Source: Pithys albifrons albifrons
Taxonomy: Eukaryota > Chordata > Aves > Passeriformes > Thamnophilidae
Length of the DNA: 64,000 nt
Direction: 5' to 3'
Assembly (NCBI RefSeq): GCF_047495875.1
Contig: NC_092497.1
Span: forward strand, 33,735,375 to 33,799,374
The notes beneath the pieces were generated by a model. That model did not search any database, was not told where the DNA came from, and worked only from the letters and a program-made list of their open reading frames with translations. Made by a program: the position numbers and the translations under genes. Of this stretch, positions 12,575 to 24,694 are shown in pieces. The number at the start of each line of letters is the position of its first letter. Position 1 is the first letter of the stretch.

Positions 12575-13362
12575 TGTCTTGGTTTGAGGGGAAAAAAACC
12601 AAAATGTTTACCCACAAGCGGGGAAGGGGGCCTTCTCCACAATAATCACGCCAGTCTTTATAAAATTTAAGGAAAAAAAGGAATTTAATACAAGAAGGAT
12701 AACTGTTCTTAACTGCTATATAGAAACAGACTAGTGCAAACCGCTTCCCCAACACCACGAGAGAAAGAAAAAAAAACAGCAACAAAACCCAGCAGGTTTT
12801 CCTCCAGGAGGAAAGTTATACTTAAGCAGTGTCAAATGTCACAGTCCGGCTGGCTGCGGAGTGAGTTCCCAGTAGTTCCCAGTCCCTCTCCATCGAGACA
12901 GACAAGTGGTGAGCTCCCAGATGAACTCTGTGTCTCTTGTCCCAGATGAAGGAAAAAGAAAGCTGAAAGTGGGGAACCACCACGTGTCCTGCAAAAAAGC
13001 AGCTCCACACCTCTCTCTCACGGGTCACTGCCCCAGCCGGGGCGGGCAGGCCGTGACGGTGCAGGCGGTGGTGAGGCTGGAACAGAGGCCGGGATCCCAG
13101 ATGCAGGAACCAGGAGAAACAGCCGAGGTGGAAAACAGTGTCTCAGCCAGAAGCCCCAGCCGTAGCCAGCAGAGCAGCTTCCCTCCTCGGCAGCCACCGC
13201 TCCCGAGTGCCGAGCTAAGAATGGAAAGATGTCCCCAAAAACAAAAGAGACAAACCTGCCCCCATCCAAGTGATCAGCAGTTAACTACTTCTTTTGTTAA
13301 CTGCTGGCATGGGCAGTTAGTGGCAGGGGAGAGAATTTACATAATAATCCCAAACTACAACA
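12575..13362 (-). mobile_element. Solo LTR, family 1 copy D, with exact 5-bp target duplication
   Basis: Plus-strand edges are TGTCTTGGTTTGAGG and CAAACTACAACA, flanked by GTTGG at 12570-12574 and 13363-13367. Orientation is minus: the 3' ends of plus-strand copies (AAACTAAGACA) correspond to its left edge. Shared with the 47984 copy are AGACTAGTGCAAAC, GTTCCCAGTCCCTCTCC and GAGACAGACAAG. The 169-residue reading frame at 12906-13415 lies inside it and is not a gene. Confidence 0.8.
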
Positions 13363-14756
13363 GTTGGCTTAATCAGTTTTTCTTTATCTTTGGAGTTCCA
13401 CCAGATGTCCCATAAATTCTGCTTTATTTGTGTCCACTATTGGTGGGCATCCTTTTTCCCAGTCATTGACAACCTCCACGTAGATATGAGATCACTGAAG
13501 CATGCTAAGTCCTAAACTTTGACAGGGATTTGTTTTTCTAACACATGGACATTGCTTTGAGTTTGCTTGTTAACTGCTCTGTTTCACAGATTAAATCTCC
13601 CCTCTTGTTGATTAGACTTGAAAGTGTACAAAGATCAAATATCAAAGAACATCCTTTCTCCAGAAAATTTTTACATATTCCACACTTTGCAACAACACTG
13701 CATATGATAAATGAATATAAACACTTGCAGGTGTTTTGGTCTTATCATTTCATCCTTTAAGGTCTCAGATAAATGCACATTTTTATAACGCTGCATTTTT
13801 TGAAAAGATAGTCCACAGGATTACTTCTACCACCAGCCCTTGTGAGCTGCTAGGTAACTAATTCAATGGACAGGGTGTGACCAGAGGCCTACATGGCCCT
13901 TTTGTCAGACCTTCATTACCTTACAATAGGTTGGCTTCTCCTGTGGTCCAACTATACACCCTGATACCCTGCTAATGAGATGCAATTTCACAATACTCTG
14001 ACCACAAAAAGGCAAAGAAAGAGGCATTTTACATGCCACGATTAAAAGAAAGAAGCATTAGTTGACTATATTAGGATTGTGATTGGGCTCGATGTCCATG
14101 GCTAAAAAGTAAAAAAAGAAAGGAGCATGATAAACCTTGTCAAAAGTTGTTTCTGATGTGAGAGTAATGAGTTGCATCTTTTCTCCAAAGTATAACAGCA
14201 CATAAAAGGTAGAGAGAAGTTAAGCCACATGTCATACAAAATCCACTGCCTACACTGTGAGAAATAATTTGAAACTTTGCATAGAGGGAAGGGAGTAAAC
14301 AGAGTATCCATACACTGCCACCAGGTAAAATACCACCAAAAGGCAAATGCATGCAACCCAGTGGGCTCTGCATATTATTTCTCCACAGATTAGAGCCTGT
14401 AACCAGCCAGCAAGCCATTCACATCCACTAACAAAAGCCACAGTTCATGACTGTAGCCTCCCCAAAGTCAGTAAACCATCCACTTGGCACAAACACTTAT
14501 AAGCATGACTAATTTTACAGTTAAAATGAGAAGACTCCGTGCACAAAGGGGATATGGGAGCCAGAAGCATGGAAAGCCTTCCACCACCCTTCTGCTCAAA
14601 TCTGGATACAAGAAAAGGTAGCAGCATGCAGACAGGCCAATGCTTTGTCTGCTTGTTTTCTTAGAGCACACACTAACATTGCTACACAACAGCTGCAAAC
14701 AAGCTGGAAATGAAATCAACACACTCACATTAATCTGCTCAGCCAGGAGTCAAGCT

Positions 14757-17745
14757 GCTACAGTCAGTTAGAGTTGGAAGGGATCCACAAGGATCATTGA
14801 GTCCCAGCTTCTGGCCGTGCACAGGACCATCCCCAAGAGTCACTTCAAGGGCCTAAGAGTATTGTCCAAACACTTCTTGAACTCTGCCAGCCTTGGGGCT
14901 GTGACCACTTCACTGGGGAACCTATTCCAGTGCCCAACCACTCCTCTCTGGGTGAGAAACCTTTTTCTAATATCCAACATAAACCTCCCCTGACAAAACT
15001 TCAGGCCATTCCCTCAGGTTCTGTCACTGGCCTCCACAGAGAAGAGATCAGTGCCTCCCCCTTGTCCTTCCCTCACAAGAAAGTTTTAGACTTCAACAAG
15101 GTCCCTCTTCAGTCTCCTCTCCTCCAGGCTAAACACACCAAGTGACCTCAGCCATTCCTCATATGGCTTCCCACCAAGGCCATTCACCATATTTGCTGGC
15201 CTTCTTTGGGTGCTCTCTAATGGCTTAATATCTTTCTTATATTGTAGTGCCCAAAACTGCACACAATATTCAAGGTGAGGCTGCCCCAGAGCAGAGCAAG
15301 ACAATCCCATCCCTCGATGAGTTGGTGATGCTTTGCCTGATGGTCCCCAGGACACAGTTGCCCCCCTTCCCCGGCTGCCAGGGCACTGCTCACTCATATT
15401 AAACTTGCTATCCACAAGGATCCCCAGGTCTCTTTCCATGGCACTGCTTTCCAGCATCTCATTCCCCAGTCTGTATGAACATTCAGGGTTGCCCCATTCC
15501 AGGTGCAGGTTGGTGATTGCCCAGTCCTATAATTTGTTGAGGTATCTCTGCAGGGTCTCCCTGCCTTTGAGGGAGTCAACAGCTCCTCCCAATTTTGTGT
15601 CATCTGTAAACTTGCTCAGTATCCCTTCCAATGTGGTGTCCAATTGTTTATGAAGATATTGAAGAGAACAGGGCCTGAGGTGGAGCCCTGAGGAATCCCA
15701 CCAGTGAGACATCACCAGTCTGATGTTCCCCCATTCATGATCACCCTCTATGCTCAACCTGTGAGCCAATTGCTCACCCACCACAGGATGAGTTATCGAG
15801 CTCTGTGCTGCACATTTTGTCAAGATGGATCCTGGGTGAGACAGTATAAAAAGCTTCATTGACATCCAAAAAGATTACATCAACCAGCTTCCCCTGATCA
15901 GCTAGATGGGTTTCCTTGTCATAAAAGGAAATCAGGTTTGATAAGCAGGACTTTCCTCTCATGAAGATGTGCTGGCTAGGACAAATGACAGCATTGTCCT
16001 CTGGGTATTTTTCAATACTTTCCAGAATAATCTTCTCCATAACTTTACCAGGCACTGAAGTGAGACTAACAGACCTATAGTTTCCAGAGTTATCCTTCTT
16101 TCCCTTCTTGAAAATCACAACAATGTTCACCAGCTTCCAGTCAGCTGGGACCTCTTCAGATTCCCAAGACCACTCAAAAATCATTGAGAGACATTTTGTA
16201 ATTACATCAGCCAGCAATTTTGGGATTCTTGGCTGAAATGCATAAGGCCTCATAGATTTGTAGTGATCCAGTTAGAGCAGCAGATCCCACAGAATTTCAG
16301 TTTTGACTGGGAGTTGATCATTCTCAAAGCCATGGTCCTCTAGCTCAGGGCATTGAGACCCCTTTGGTCCATTGTCTGTGTTGAAGACAGAGGCAAAAAG
16401 CATAAAAAATCTCTGCCTTGTCTCTGTCCCTATCTGCAAGGTGACCATCCTCATCCTGAAATGGGCCAATGATATTTCTATACTGCCTATTGCCATTGAT
16501 AAATTTGAAAAACCTCTTTTTATTGTGCCCACATTTCTGACCAGCTGAAACTCCAGTTGAACTTTGGGCACATGAATTTTCTCCCTACAGCTGCAAAAAC
16601 CATCTCTGTATTCTTCTCATATTACTTGACCTTGCTGTCACTGTGTATACACCTTCCTTTTTGGCCTATTTTCAAGTGAAGATGCCTGCTCAACCAAGCC
16701 AGCCTTCTGCTTTGCCTCCTGGATTTCTGACATTTGGGAATTGCCTGTGCCCTTAGGAGGTGATGTTTGAAAAGTGACCAGCAGTGATGGGCCCCAGCAC
16801 CTGAACAAACATTTTCCCCAGGGATGTTCCTGACCAATTCCCTGAGCAGCCTGAAGTTTGCTCTCCTCATGTCCACAGCTGAGGTTTTGCTGGCACTTTG
16901 CCTCCTGTCAAGAGAGATTTTAAACTTAATCGGTTCATGGTCACTGTGGCCAAGATGGCCACAAATCCTCCACTTTGTTCCTGAGATCTGCTCTGTTGAC
17001 AAACAGCAGAACAAGGAGGGTGTCTTTCCAAGTTGGCTCCCTGAGGACCTGTTCCATAAAGTTGTCATTCAGGTTTTTTAGGAATCTTCTGGCCTGGGTT
17101 GTATCTGCTATGTGATGATCTCAGCTAATTTCTGAAAAGTTAAAGTCACAGGCAGTTGACTTGGAAGTGTCCCTTAGTTCCTCAAAGAATAATTCACTAC
17201 CATCATGTCCTGGCTGGGAGGTCTACAGCAGACTGCCACAATGACATCTGCGTTATTTGCCACTTGATTTTTATCCAGAGGCTCTCAGCTGCTCCATACA
17301 TTCTAGCCCTCCCATTACATAGAGTGCCACACCTCTGCCTCTTCTGCCCTGCCTATCCCTCCTGAGGAGCCCTTAACTGTCCAACAGGGCACTCCAGTCA
17401 CAGGTCTCATCTCACCAGGATTCACTTATACCAGTGATATCAAATCTCTGGGACTGGGCCAAAGCTTTTAGCTCCTCTTGTTTGGTGATCATGCTGCATG
17501 CATAGGTGTAGAGTCATTTCAGGTATGGTACATTGTAGCCACTACCTCGTGAGGCCGATAGAGGGATCCCATTAGTGCTTGTTTCTTTAAGGTTTGGCAC
17601 TTCATCCCATTGCTCATCACTGGCAAGCCTGGTTTTGCCTCTTTCCCGCTTCCAAGGTAGTTTAAAGCTCTATCATTAAGCCTCACTAGCTCCTGTGGTA
17701 GAAGCCTCTTTCCCCTCGGAGATAGATGCATCCTGCCAGTTGTCA
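14757..17745 (-). mobile_element. Decayed CR1 LINE, about 3 kb, endonuclease part through 3' end
   Basis: Minus-strand fragments in order: endonuclease tail with LGHSDHEPIKFKI and ANFRLLRELV (17068-16622), a linker with TRQRFFMLFASVFNTD, then RT: VPADWKLVNIVVIFKKGKKD, GNYRSVSLTSVPGKVMEKII, a RGKSCLSNLISFYD block and LVDVIFLDVNEAF. The C-terminal domain follows with [29 protein letters not shown] and [15 protein letters not shown]. The 3' UTR ends near 14757. Many stops and frameshifts show an old, dead copy. Sequence at 17,080-17,745 continues the endonuclease region. Confidence 0.85.
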
Positions 17746-19634
17746 GTAGACCAGGTGTTGAGTAGAAATAAATTTATTCAGTGGCAGAGTAACTAAACTG
17801 TCCAATCTTTTCCTATCAGCACAGTAGAAAAGGGATCTGATGCCAAGAGACATTCACATCAGTAAATTTCCTTCTCACACATGTCTAGAAAACAGATTTA
17901 ACTGAGTCTGTGTGAACTAGCACAGGCAGGCTGGTCTAGTATTTCACAAATAGGAGTACTGTGAATACTGATGAAGTCTCCTAGGGATTAAACAAAAATT
18001 GCGGGGCATGAGGGCTTCTGCAGTCCTTCTTTGATTCACACTGTGATTACATATGCTCTTGTCCCAGTCTATTAGATAAATATGTTCAACTAAAGTTAGG
18101 TACATAAATCCATATTGAGGCATTGACTTGATTTCTAGAAATGTTCAGTGTAATTCCCACTTTGACCCCAGTACAACAGGCCCTCTCCAGCCCCAGAGAG
18201 AAATAAATCTTCTCCCAAGAATCTGGGACTTTATAAAAAAAGTACCAAATGCAATGAGATCAGCAACAGCAGCATTTTACATATCAAGATTATAGACCAA
18301 AGTTCTGACCACTTTTCTAATATTTTTCTTATTTCAGATTAAAATGCAAGGGAGCATGCAGCACTACCAAAAACAGCAAGACAATGCAGCAAGTTAATCT
18401 GGATAGCCAGCTCTCCTTGCTGCCATCTGCATTCACTTCTGTATCACCATAATATTATATTCTGGACAAACACTACCTTTATTCTTTTATAAGTGAATAC
18501 TCTTTATTTCTTTATTTGTATTAAGACTATCAAAGGGAAAAGCAGAAGTTAGAACTGGTACCATCAGGTACCTGGAAGTGGGCCAGGATAATAGAGACAA
18601 AGAAATCTCTGAGTGCTGAGAAATGAAGAGACAGGTAACATGAAGCCTACTCTAGGCTTGTGATGCATTTAGAATGCAATTTAAGTGAATGTTTTCTCAG
18701 AATTGCTAATTTTGCACATTCTTTATGTTTCAAACTGTATTCTCATCAGTGGCTGTGTGTTTTTTCCAAACATATCTTATTTATGGAAATAAAACATGAA
18801 TGTCAAACAACCATCTTAATGAAAATTACTTGCATTTGTTTACATTTACAAAGCTTTTAAAATAGATTGGTATAGAGAACTTACAGATTTGCCAAAACAA
18901 GCACATGAACACTTCTGAAAAGAATCTGATGAAAATGGCTTGTGGAAGAAAGTTCTTCCTTGATGTTTTTACATTCACAAGTTAAATAAATATCACCTGA
19001 GGCTGCGACAGCAAGAATACTAGTCTGGCATGGAAAGAATTCCTTTGCAGAAGCCCAAACTGACCACTACATGAAATTAGCTGTTGTGAAAATTAGACTA
19101 ATAGGCATCTTGGTTTTCTTAAGTTGCTACATACCTCTTAAAAGTCACTTACATCAAGATTTTCAAAAGAAAATTTATGAATTTTGGCTGGATGGATCTT
19201 AGGTGTCCCACCTTGGATATCTTGAAGGACACATTAGGCTCATGCTCAGGGTGGGGTTTATAGGAACTTTGCCAAAGCATCTTCTTTACCTGCCATCTCA
19301 GTGTGGCTGTACATTAGACTTGCTAGTTTGCCTGAGGAAGCACTGTTTTAACCTCTGTGTGAGTTCCAATAGAAATACTAGGGAATACAATGAAGACATT
19401 TTAGCTTTCTGGAATGCTTGCAAACCCAGTGATAGGCACAAATTTGACTTTAACTGTTAATGAAACTGTACTAATGAAGGCCTGTAGTTACAGAGACATG
19501 CGTATTAAGTGTGCTACAAAGCCATTTCATGTACGCTACAGCACACTGAAATACTGTAACTCCATCTTCCAGATGCCACTGAACATTTCAAAAATGCAGA
19601 ATAATACTTAGGACCCCAGAACCATGTTAGCATT
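17746..19634. other. Intergenic DNA without recognisable gene
   Basis: AT-rich sequence between the decayed CR1 and LTR copy B. Nothing identified. Confidence 0.4.
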
Positions 19635-20379
19635 TGTTATAGTTTCAAAATCTTCCATGGAATTTTTTTCTCCCTTACCAATACAGAGGTTTGGGAACTG
19701 AAGCCCAGCCCCCCACTACCTGCTCCCAGAACCACCTAACAAAAGGATGGCTGATAGCTTTGCATTCCAACTTGAAGGCTGGCGTTGGTGACAGGGGAGG
19801 GAGAGAGGTTTTTCCTAGTGCTGGCCAAACATTGCTCCTTGGTCTGCATGAGTGTCAGCAGTTGATTGGTGGACTAACGGATGGAGATATTTGGGGGGGG
19901 GGGGGGCGGGGGGCGGGGAGAGAGAGGACAAGGGCAGGTCTTCTTTCTGGTTTACCCCTGACTCTGCGTGCCCTGTGCAGTTCTTTGGACAGAGCAGTCA
20001 CAACTTCCTGGATTCAAAGTGGACACCTCAAGGAGCCAACACCATCAGCACAGGTTTCCCCCTTTCCCACCTTTCCCCCCCTCTGCCCATGCTTTTTTGG
20101 ACAAAGGACGGCAAGAGAGGGTCTTTTTACTGCCCATGGGAAAGTTTTCAGACTGTCCCTGTGGCTGCCATTCCCATATACATTTCAGAGCCAGCTCCTC
20201 GCCCTGGTCTCCATCTTTGCCCATGAATTACTTGTCACAGCTACTGCCCCTTCATGTGCAGTATCTCCTCCTGCTGTCTGTAAATACAACTGCACCAGTG
20301 GGTCACAGATAGGACTGAGTTTTGGGAAGAGGCCTCTTTCCTAGTCCAAATAGACTTCTTAGTTTACATTAAAGTGACA
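19635..20379 (+). mobile_element. LTR, family 1 copy B
   Basis: Begins TGTTATAGTTTC, contains GGAATTTTTTTCTCCCTTACCAATAC and GTAAATACAACTGCACCAG, and ends near CATTAAAGTGACA. It is recognisably the same family as the 21713 and 12575 copies. A G-rich run (19892-19918) lies inside. Long forward reading frames (e.g. 19691-20344) fall entirely within the LTR. No exact duplication seen. Confidence 0.6.
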
Positions 20380-20541
20380 GATATTTTAGTTAAAAAGGGG
20401 GCACAGATGCTTTTCGTTTCACCAAGCAACATGTGCTTTATGAAACTCATATGCTTTACACAATACAGACCAAATCTTCAGTTGTTTCAGTTGTTTTTTA
20501 CTATCCCAGAAGAACATTCTAACATAAAGCATAAAGAAATC

Positions 20542-21269
20542 TGTGGTGGTTTAAAGATAAACAAGCAGGAGAAGTGAACCCAACACAAAGAAATTGTATG
20601 TCAGAGTTACAATTTAATAATATTACAATGAATGCAATGATACAAAGAGAAATTGGCTTTGCTGCACAAAACCCAGAAGTATAATGCAGCACCCTGGGGC
20701 ACTAACACGATGGGGTTTGTTAGCCCTTGTGGTGAGGCCCTCGTGGTTCACCTGAGTCCAAAGTAAAAGAAATGGGGAAAAAAAACCCTGATGGTGCAGA
20801 TGACAGTCACAGTCTGGTCGAGAGTGGTGGCCACAGTCCTGTTGAGGTTCTGGTCCTCCTCTGAATCTGACATGTGGTCCCAGAAGTCCCCAAACCTCAA
20901 GATTATATATCCCTGGTTCAGGTGGGAACACCCAGTACCTACCCCAGGGCAGGGAGTTCAACAATGGGTGATCTAACTCTGTGCATTGTGGAGTATTTTT
21001 GGAATCTTTGATGGCTTATTAGCAGAAACGCCCCCTCAGGCTGGGTGTGGAGGTGCTAAAGACTTCCTGGAGGGGAGTTAATCACAGCTCTTATCTCACA
21101 GGCTTCTTCAAAACCCAGCTTGCAGCCTGAGTGGTCGGGTGTGCCCTGGGCAGCTGCTACAAATGGTCCATTGTTAAGGGTTCATGAGAAATGACACAGC
21201 AGGTTTAGAATACAGCTTTGGAAACACCCACACGGTGATAAACTGGTCCCAGCTTGGTGAACTGGGACA
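20542..21269 (-). mobile_element. Probable LTR of another family between copies B and C
   Basis: Plus-strand edges TGTGGTGGTTTAAAG and GGTGAACTGGGACA give TG...CA ends on the minus strand (TGTCCCAGTTCACC ... AAACCACCACA), in the style of avian ERV LTRs. Not confirmed by a target duplication. Confidence 0.4.
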
Positions 21270-21712
21270 CACTTTTCATCCAGTTTTGCAGGCATGTGTG
21301 TATATGTGGACACCACATGAGAATTGAACCAAAGTTCAAACAAACGGCTTTTAACTTTCCAGCACTGAAGTAGTCTCTTCTCAGCGCAAAGATGTAAAAA
21401 AGACAGCGTATCAGAATGGAAAACCTGCCCTCATGATGTTATTTCTCTCAAAACATGTATTGTTTCTATTTAAATGTGTGTTCATCTAAAGCACTTGAGA
21501 AGGTATCTGTTTATTTATTTAGTTTGTTTTGAAAGCACAGAAATATTGCTGGTGAAGTATTTATTTTCCTTTGATGTCAAACTGTATTTAATATTCTCCT
21601 TTGAGTAAAGATTACTATTTTCTTTAGTCACAAATTATGTGGATTGTTATGTACCAATATCCAGCTATGAAATGCAAATAAAACTATGAATAACATAATA
21701 CATGTTATAGTT

Positions 21713-22504
21713 GTGGATGTTAAAGAAATTCTCTCCCTTACACTACAGAATTCAAAAGCTAATGCCTAATCCCCATGCCACTAGTTAACAAAGGAGTAGC
21801 CAAGTACTCTGAATTCCAATTCGATTACTTGAGTGAGGGCTGGGAGAGGAAAAACCCCTCACTGTGGTGAAGGTGTTTGCGGGAGAGCTGAGTTGCTCTG
21901 GTATTGGCCATCCACGACTCTTGCTCAGCTCTGTTGCTCTCTGCTGCCCATCGGAGAGAGAGAGAGAGAAGAGCTGTTACTCCGGTGCTAGGCCCTTTGC
22001 TACAGATCTTTTTCTGGGCCAGCTTTCCACTTGCAAGGGAGCGAGTATCACCATCATTGACTCCCTTCTCTAGTCTCTCATTTCCAGACCAGCGGACAAG
22101 GGAGAGGATTCTGCATTGCCTGACAGATGGTTCTACCCCACCATATTCTTTGGCCTCCATTCCTTCACGTGACTGATTCAAAGGAGTCAGCGTCTCGCCA
22201 ACCGTCTTTGTCTTTGCCTTACCGGAGAAACTGTGAGTCATTTCACTTCCAGCTGATGCGCAGCAGCGACCCCTGCTGTCTTTAAATATAGTTGCACCAG
22301 AAAAGGAGCAGCCTCACAATTCAGTTTCATGTATTTATATATAAAATATTGTAGATAAGAACTCTTATCCTTCATTCACATATATCTTTCCTGATTAAAA
22401 CACCTAAATTTCAACACTGTGGTGATTTTTCTTTGCTGGGGAGGGGGAAAGCCTTTTTCTTTCCTAGTCCATAATAACATCTTAGTTTCTTCTAAATTAA
22501 GACA
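21713..22504 (+). mobile_element. LTR, family 1 copy C
   Basis: Begins TGTTATAGTTGTGG and AAATTCTCTCCCTTACAC, contains TAAATATAGTTGCACCAG at about 22283-22300, and ends TTCTTCTAAATTAAGACA. A (GA)n tract sits at 21956-21969. Flanks ATACA/TAACA resemble but do not match as a duplication. Confidence 0.6.
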
Positions 22505-23318
22505 TAACACAATTTGAGTAAGGCAATAAAGTAATGGAAGAATGTAAATAAGTCTTAGAATCAAGAGCTATCAATTGCTTTTCCACAAAAGGGCATCTTT
22601 TTCAAAACCCAATACCTGTGAGTAATGGCCCGTTCTAGCTCCAGTCTTCTGAAGTTAGCAATACTCTGTCTTTTTCCTGTTACTGGGGGACATTTTTGTC
22701 CTGATATGCAAGTTTCAGTTAAGGCTTTAAAAATTACAGCCTTTTAAAAGCTCTGTATTTGTCATAAAATAATTGTGGCTTCTATAAACAGGATACCCTG
22801 AAAACCTGTTACTTACAATGTTGCTAGTATTGCATGAGTCTCCACTTGGCAGCAGATGTAATAATGCTTTTTCCTTTCTGTGTCATTGATCCAGTGTTAG
22901 GTCTAAGGCATAAGAATTTCTGGGACTCTTTTGTGTGAAGGATCTAAGCAGTTTAAAAGCATAAATTGCTTTTATGGTTCCATCATTTCACATTCAGAAT
23001 TTTCATTCGCTGAGGAAATTGACTGTAAGTTGGTTTAGACCCAATAGTCTTATACTCAGAGGGTTCCCACTGAACACCACATGATAGTGTTGGGGTATAG
23101 GAAAAAGAGATTACACATTAGTATCTGAGAAAATTGATTCAATATTCCTGTGCTGTTCCCAGCATTGGAGAAAACAAAAATAGTATTGTCTTGAAAACTC
23201 CTGTGAGGAGAGATTTAAAGTTAAGTTGTTTGTGGGTTTCTTTTCTTCTTTAGACTCAATGAGGACATTTAGAGACTATTACCAATATCTTCTGACAAAT
23301 ATTTACATCTCTGTGGTA

Positions 23319-23687
23319 TGTATGTATGGCCAAACTTCGCGAACGAAGATTTGGGCAGGGCAGGGCTCTCCCCACATGGGTGTGCCCTTCCAGCGTGCGC
23401 AGTGGATTTTTTTAGGTGAGGCACAGCATGCGCAGAACAGGCCCCACCGTTTCAGTCCTGAGGTCCATCTGCCACGGCCGAGTGAGCTTGGACAGTGACA
23501 GTGAAGTCCTCAGGACTGTCACAGCACCCGGTACTAACCGGGGCTGACCCTGCTGAGTATCCAAGATCCAACGGGATCGGATGGCAGAGAGGCATTTAAC
23601 TGCCCGGTACGGTTTCCACTGAGATTCGAACTCACAACCTTGTGATCCAGAGTCCGGAGTGCTCACCATTACACCACGGGACCACCC
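23319..23687 (-). mobile_element. Composite SINE, tRNA-Gln head plus 5S-rRNA-like segment (copy 2, full length)
   Basis: Flanked by a perfect 14-bp duplication, ACATCTCTGTGGTA, at 23305-23318 and 23688-23701. It has the same order as copy 1: tRNA-Gln-like unit 23683-23611, 5S-like unit about 23583-23521 (CAGCAGGGTCAGCCCCGGTT then ACCGGGTGCTGT), palindromic body, and a 3' region with the stem-loop CTTCGTTCGCGAAG (plus 23335-23348). The CpG sites largely intact here are decayed in copy 1, so this copy looks younger. No A-tail is present. The end is a short TACATACA-like repeat, as expected for RTE- or CR1-mobilised SINEs rather than L1-mobilised ones. Confidence 0.9.
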
Positions 23688-24545
23688 ACATCTCTGTGGT
23701 AATCAAATTATAATCAACATAGCCAAATTAGCTCAAAAGAATCACACTCTAACAAGATAGAAAGCTGAAGTGCTCCAAATAAAGTGGTCTTTTTATGTCA
23801 CACAGAAGTCTAAGTGATTGCTGTGCCCTATCAAATTTATCTTTTATATCACATACATCCCAATATCAGTCAGAAAGGACTATTTTATATTTATATCATC
23901 CATAAAGAAAGGTATTAAGAGAGGGGCACTCTGTTCACAAGTAGAGCTGGGTAGCCTAGCAGGGTCTGTACAGCTACATAGGTAAAAGAATGTGACCACC
24001 ACCAAGGGCATTATGTCAACTGGGTCATTATTCACCTGTATTGAACAAACAGGTGCTGCAAACTCACCTGCTCTCATACTGCAGCTTTTTTGCATACCTC
24101 ACCCCTCTGACTTCTTTATCTATCAAAAGAACAGCCACAACATCCACCTGCAAATACCTGTCTCTTGTGAAAAATTAAAACACATTAGTTGATTCTTCAG
24201 CACTGAGAACTGGTCATGTTTCAGGCTTTCTGTATCAGGATGTGTGGTCACACCACACCATAATTACAGCTTGGCCTTTGCCTAGAAGATGCTCAAAATA
24301 CAGAGAAATGCAAGACAAATTAAGACAATGTTTTAATTGTCAGATATACAAAATAAAGTACTAGCTTGGGCAGAAATTCAATTTTCTCGGGAAAATAATT
24401 GAGAGGAAGACACATGGCGAAATAAAGCAAATAGTTAATCTTTCTATTGCATTAAAAAAAACTAAACAAAACCAAAAGCAACAACAACAAAAAAACCAAC
24501 AAAAACAAGCAAAAAAGAAAACCTCACAACTGACATCATTTAGAT

Positions 24546-24686
24546 CAGTGGTCTCCAAACTTTTTTGACCATGCATTCCTATTAGTGAAATATTTTTAAG
24601 CAAACACAACATAGTATAATGAAGTTCTAATATTTTTCTTCCTACACCCCATGAGATCCTCATGTACCCCACTTTGGAGACCACTG
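24546..24686. mobile_element. 141-bp hAT-type MITE with 8-bp target duplication
   Basis: Ends are perfect 14-bp inverted repeats, CAGTGGTCTCCAAA at the left and its complement at the right. Perfect ATTTAGAT duplications lie at 24538-24545 and 24687-24694. Eight-bp duplications and CAGTGGT...CAAAC ends are the signature of hAT/Charlie DNA transposons. At 141 bp it has no room for a transposase, so it is non-autonomous. Confidence 0.88.
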
Positions 24687-24694
24687 ATTTAGAT

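Noticed and set aside
12906..13415. 169-residue plus-strand frame
   Set aside because: It lies almost wholly inside an LTR with exact duplications and crosses the LTR edge.
19635..22504. Copies B and C as the two LTRs of one provirus
   Set aside because: The 1.3 kb between them contains what looks like another LTR and no gag/pol similarity, and B and C differ greatly from each other, so they are separate insertions.
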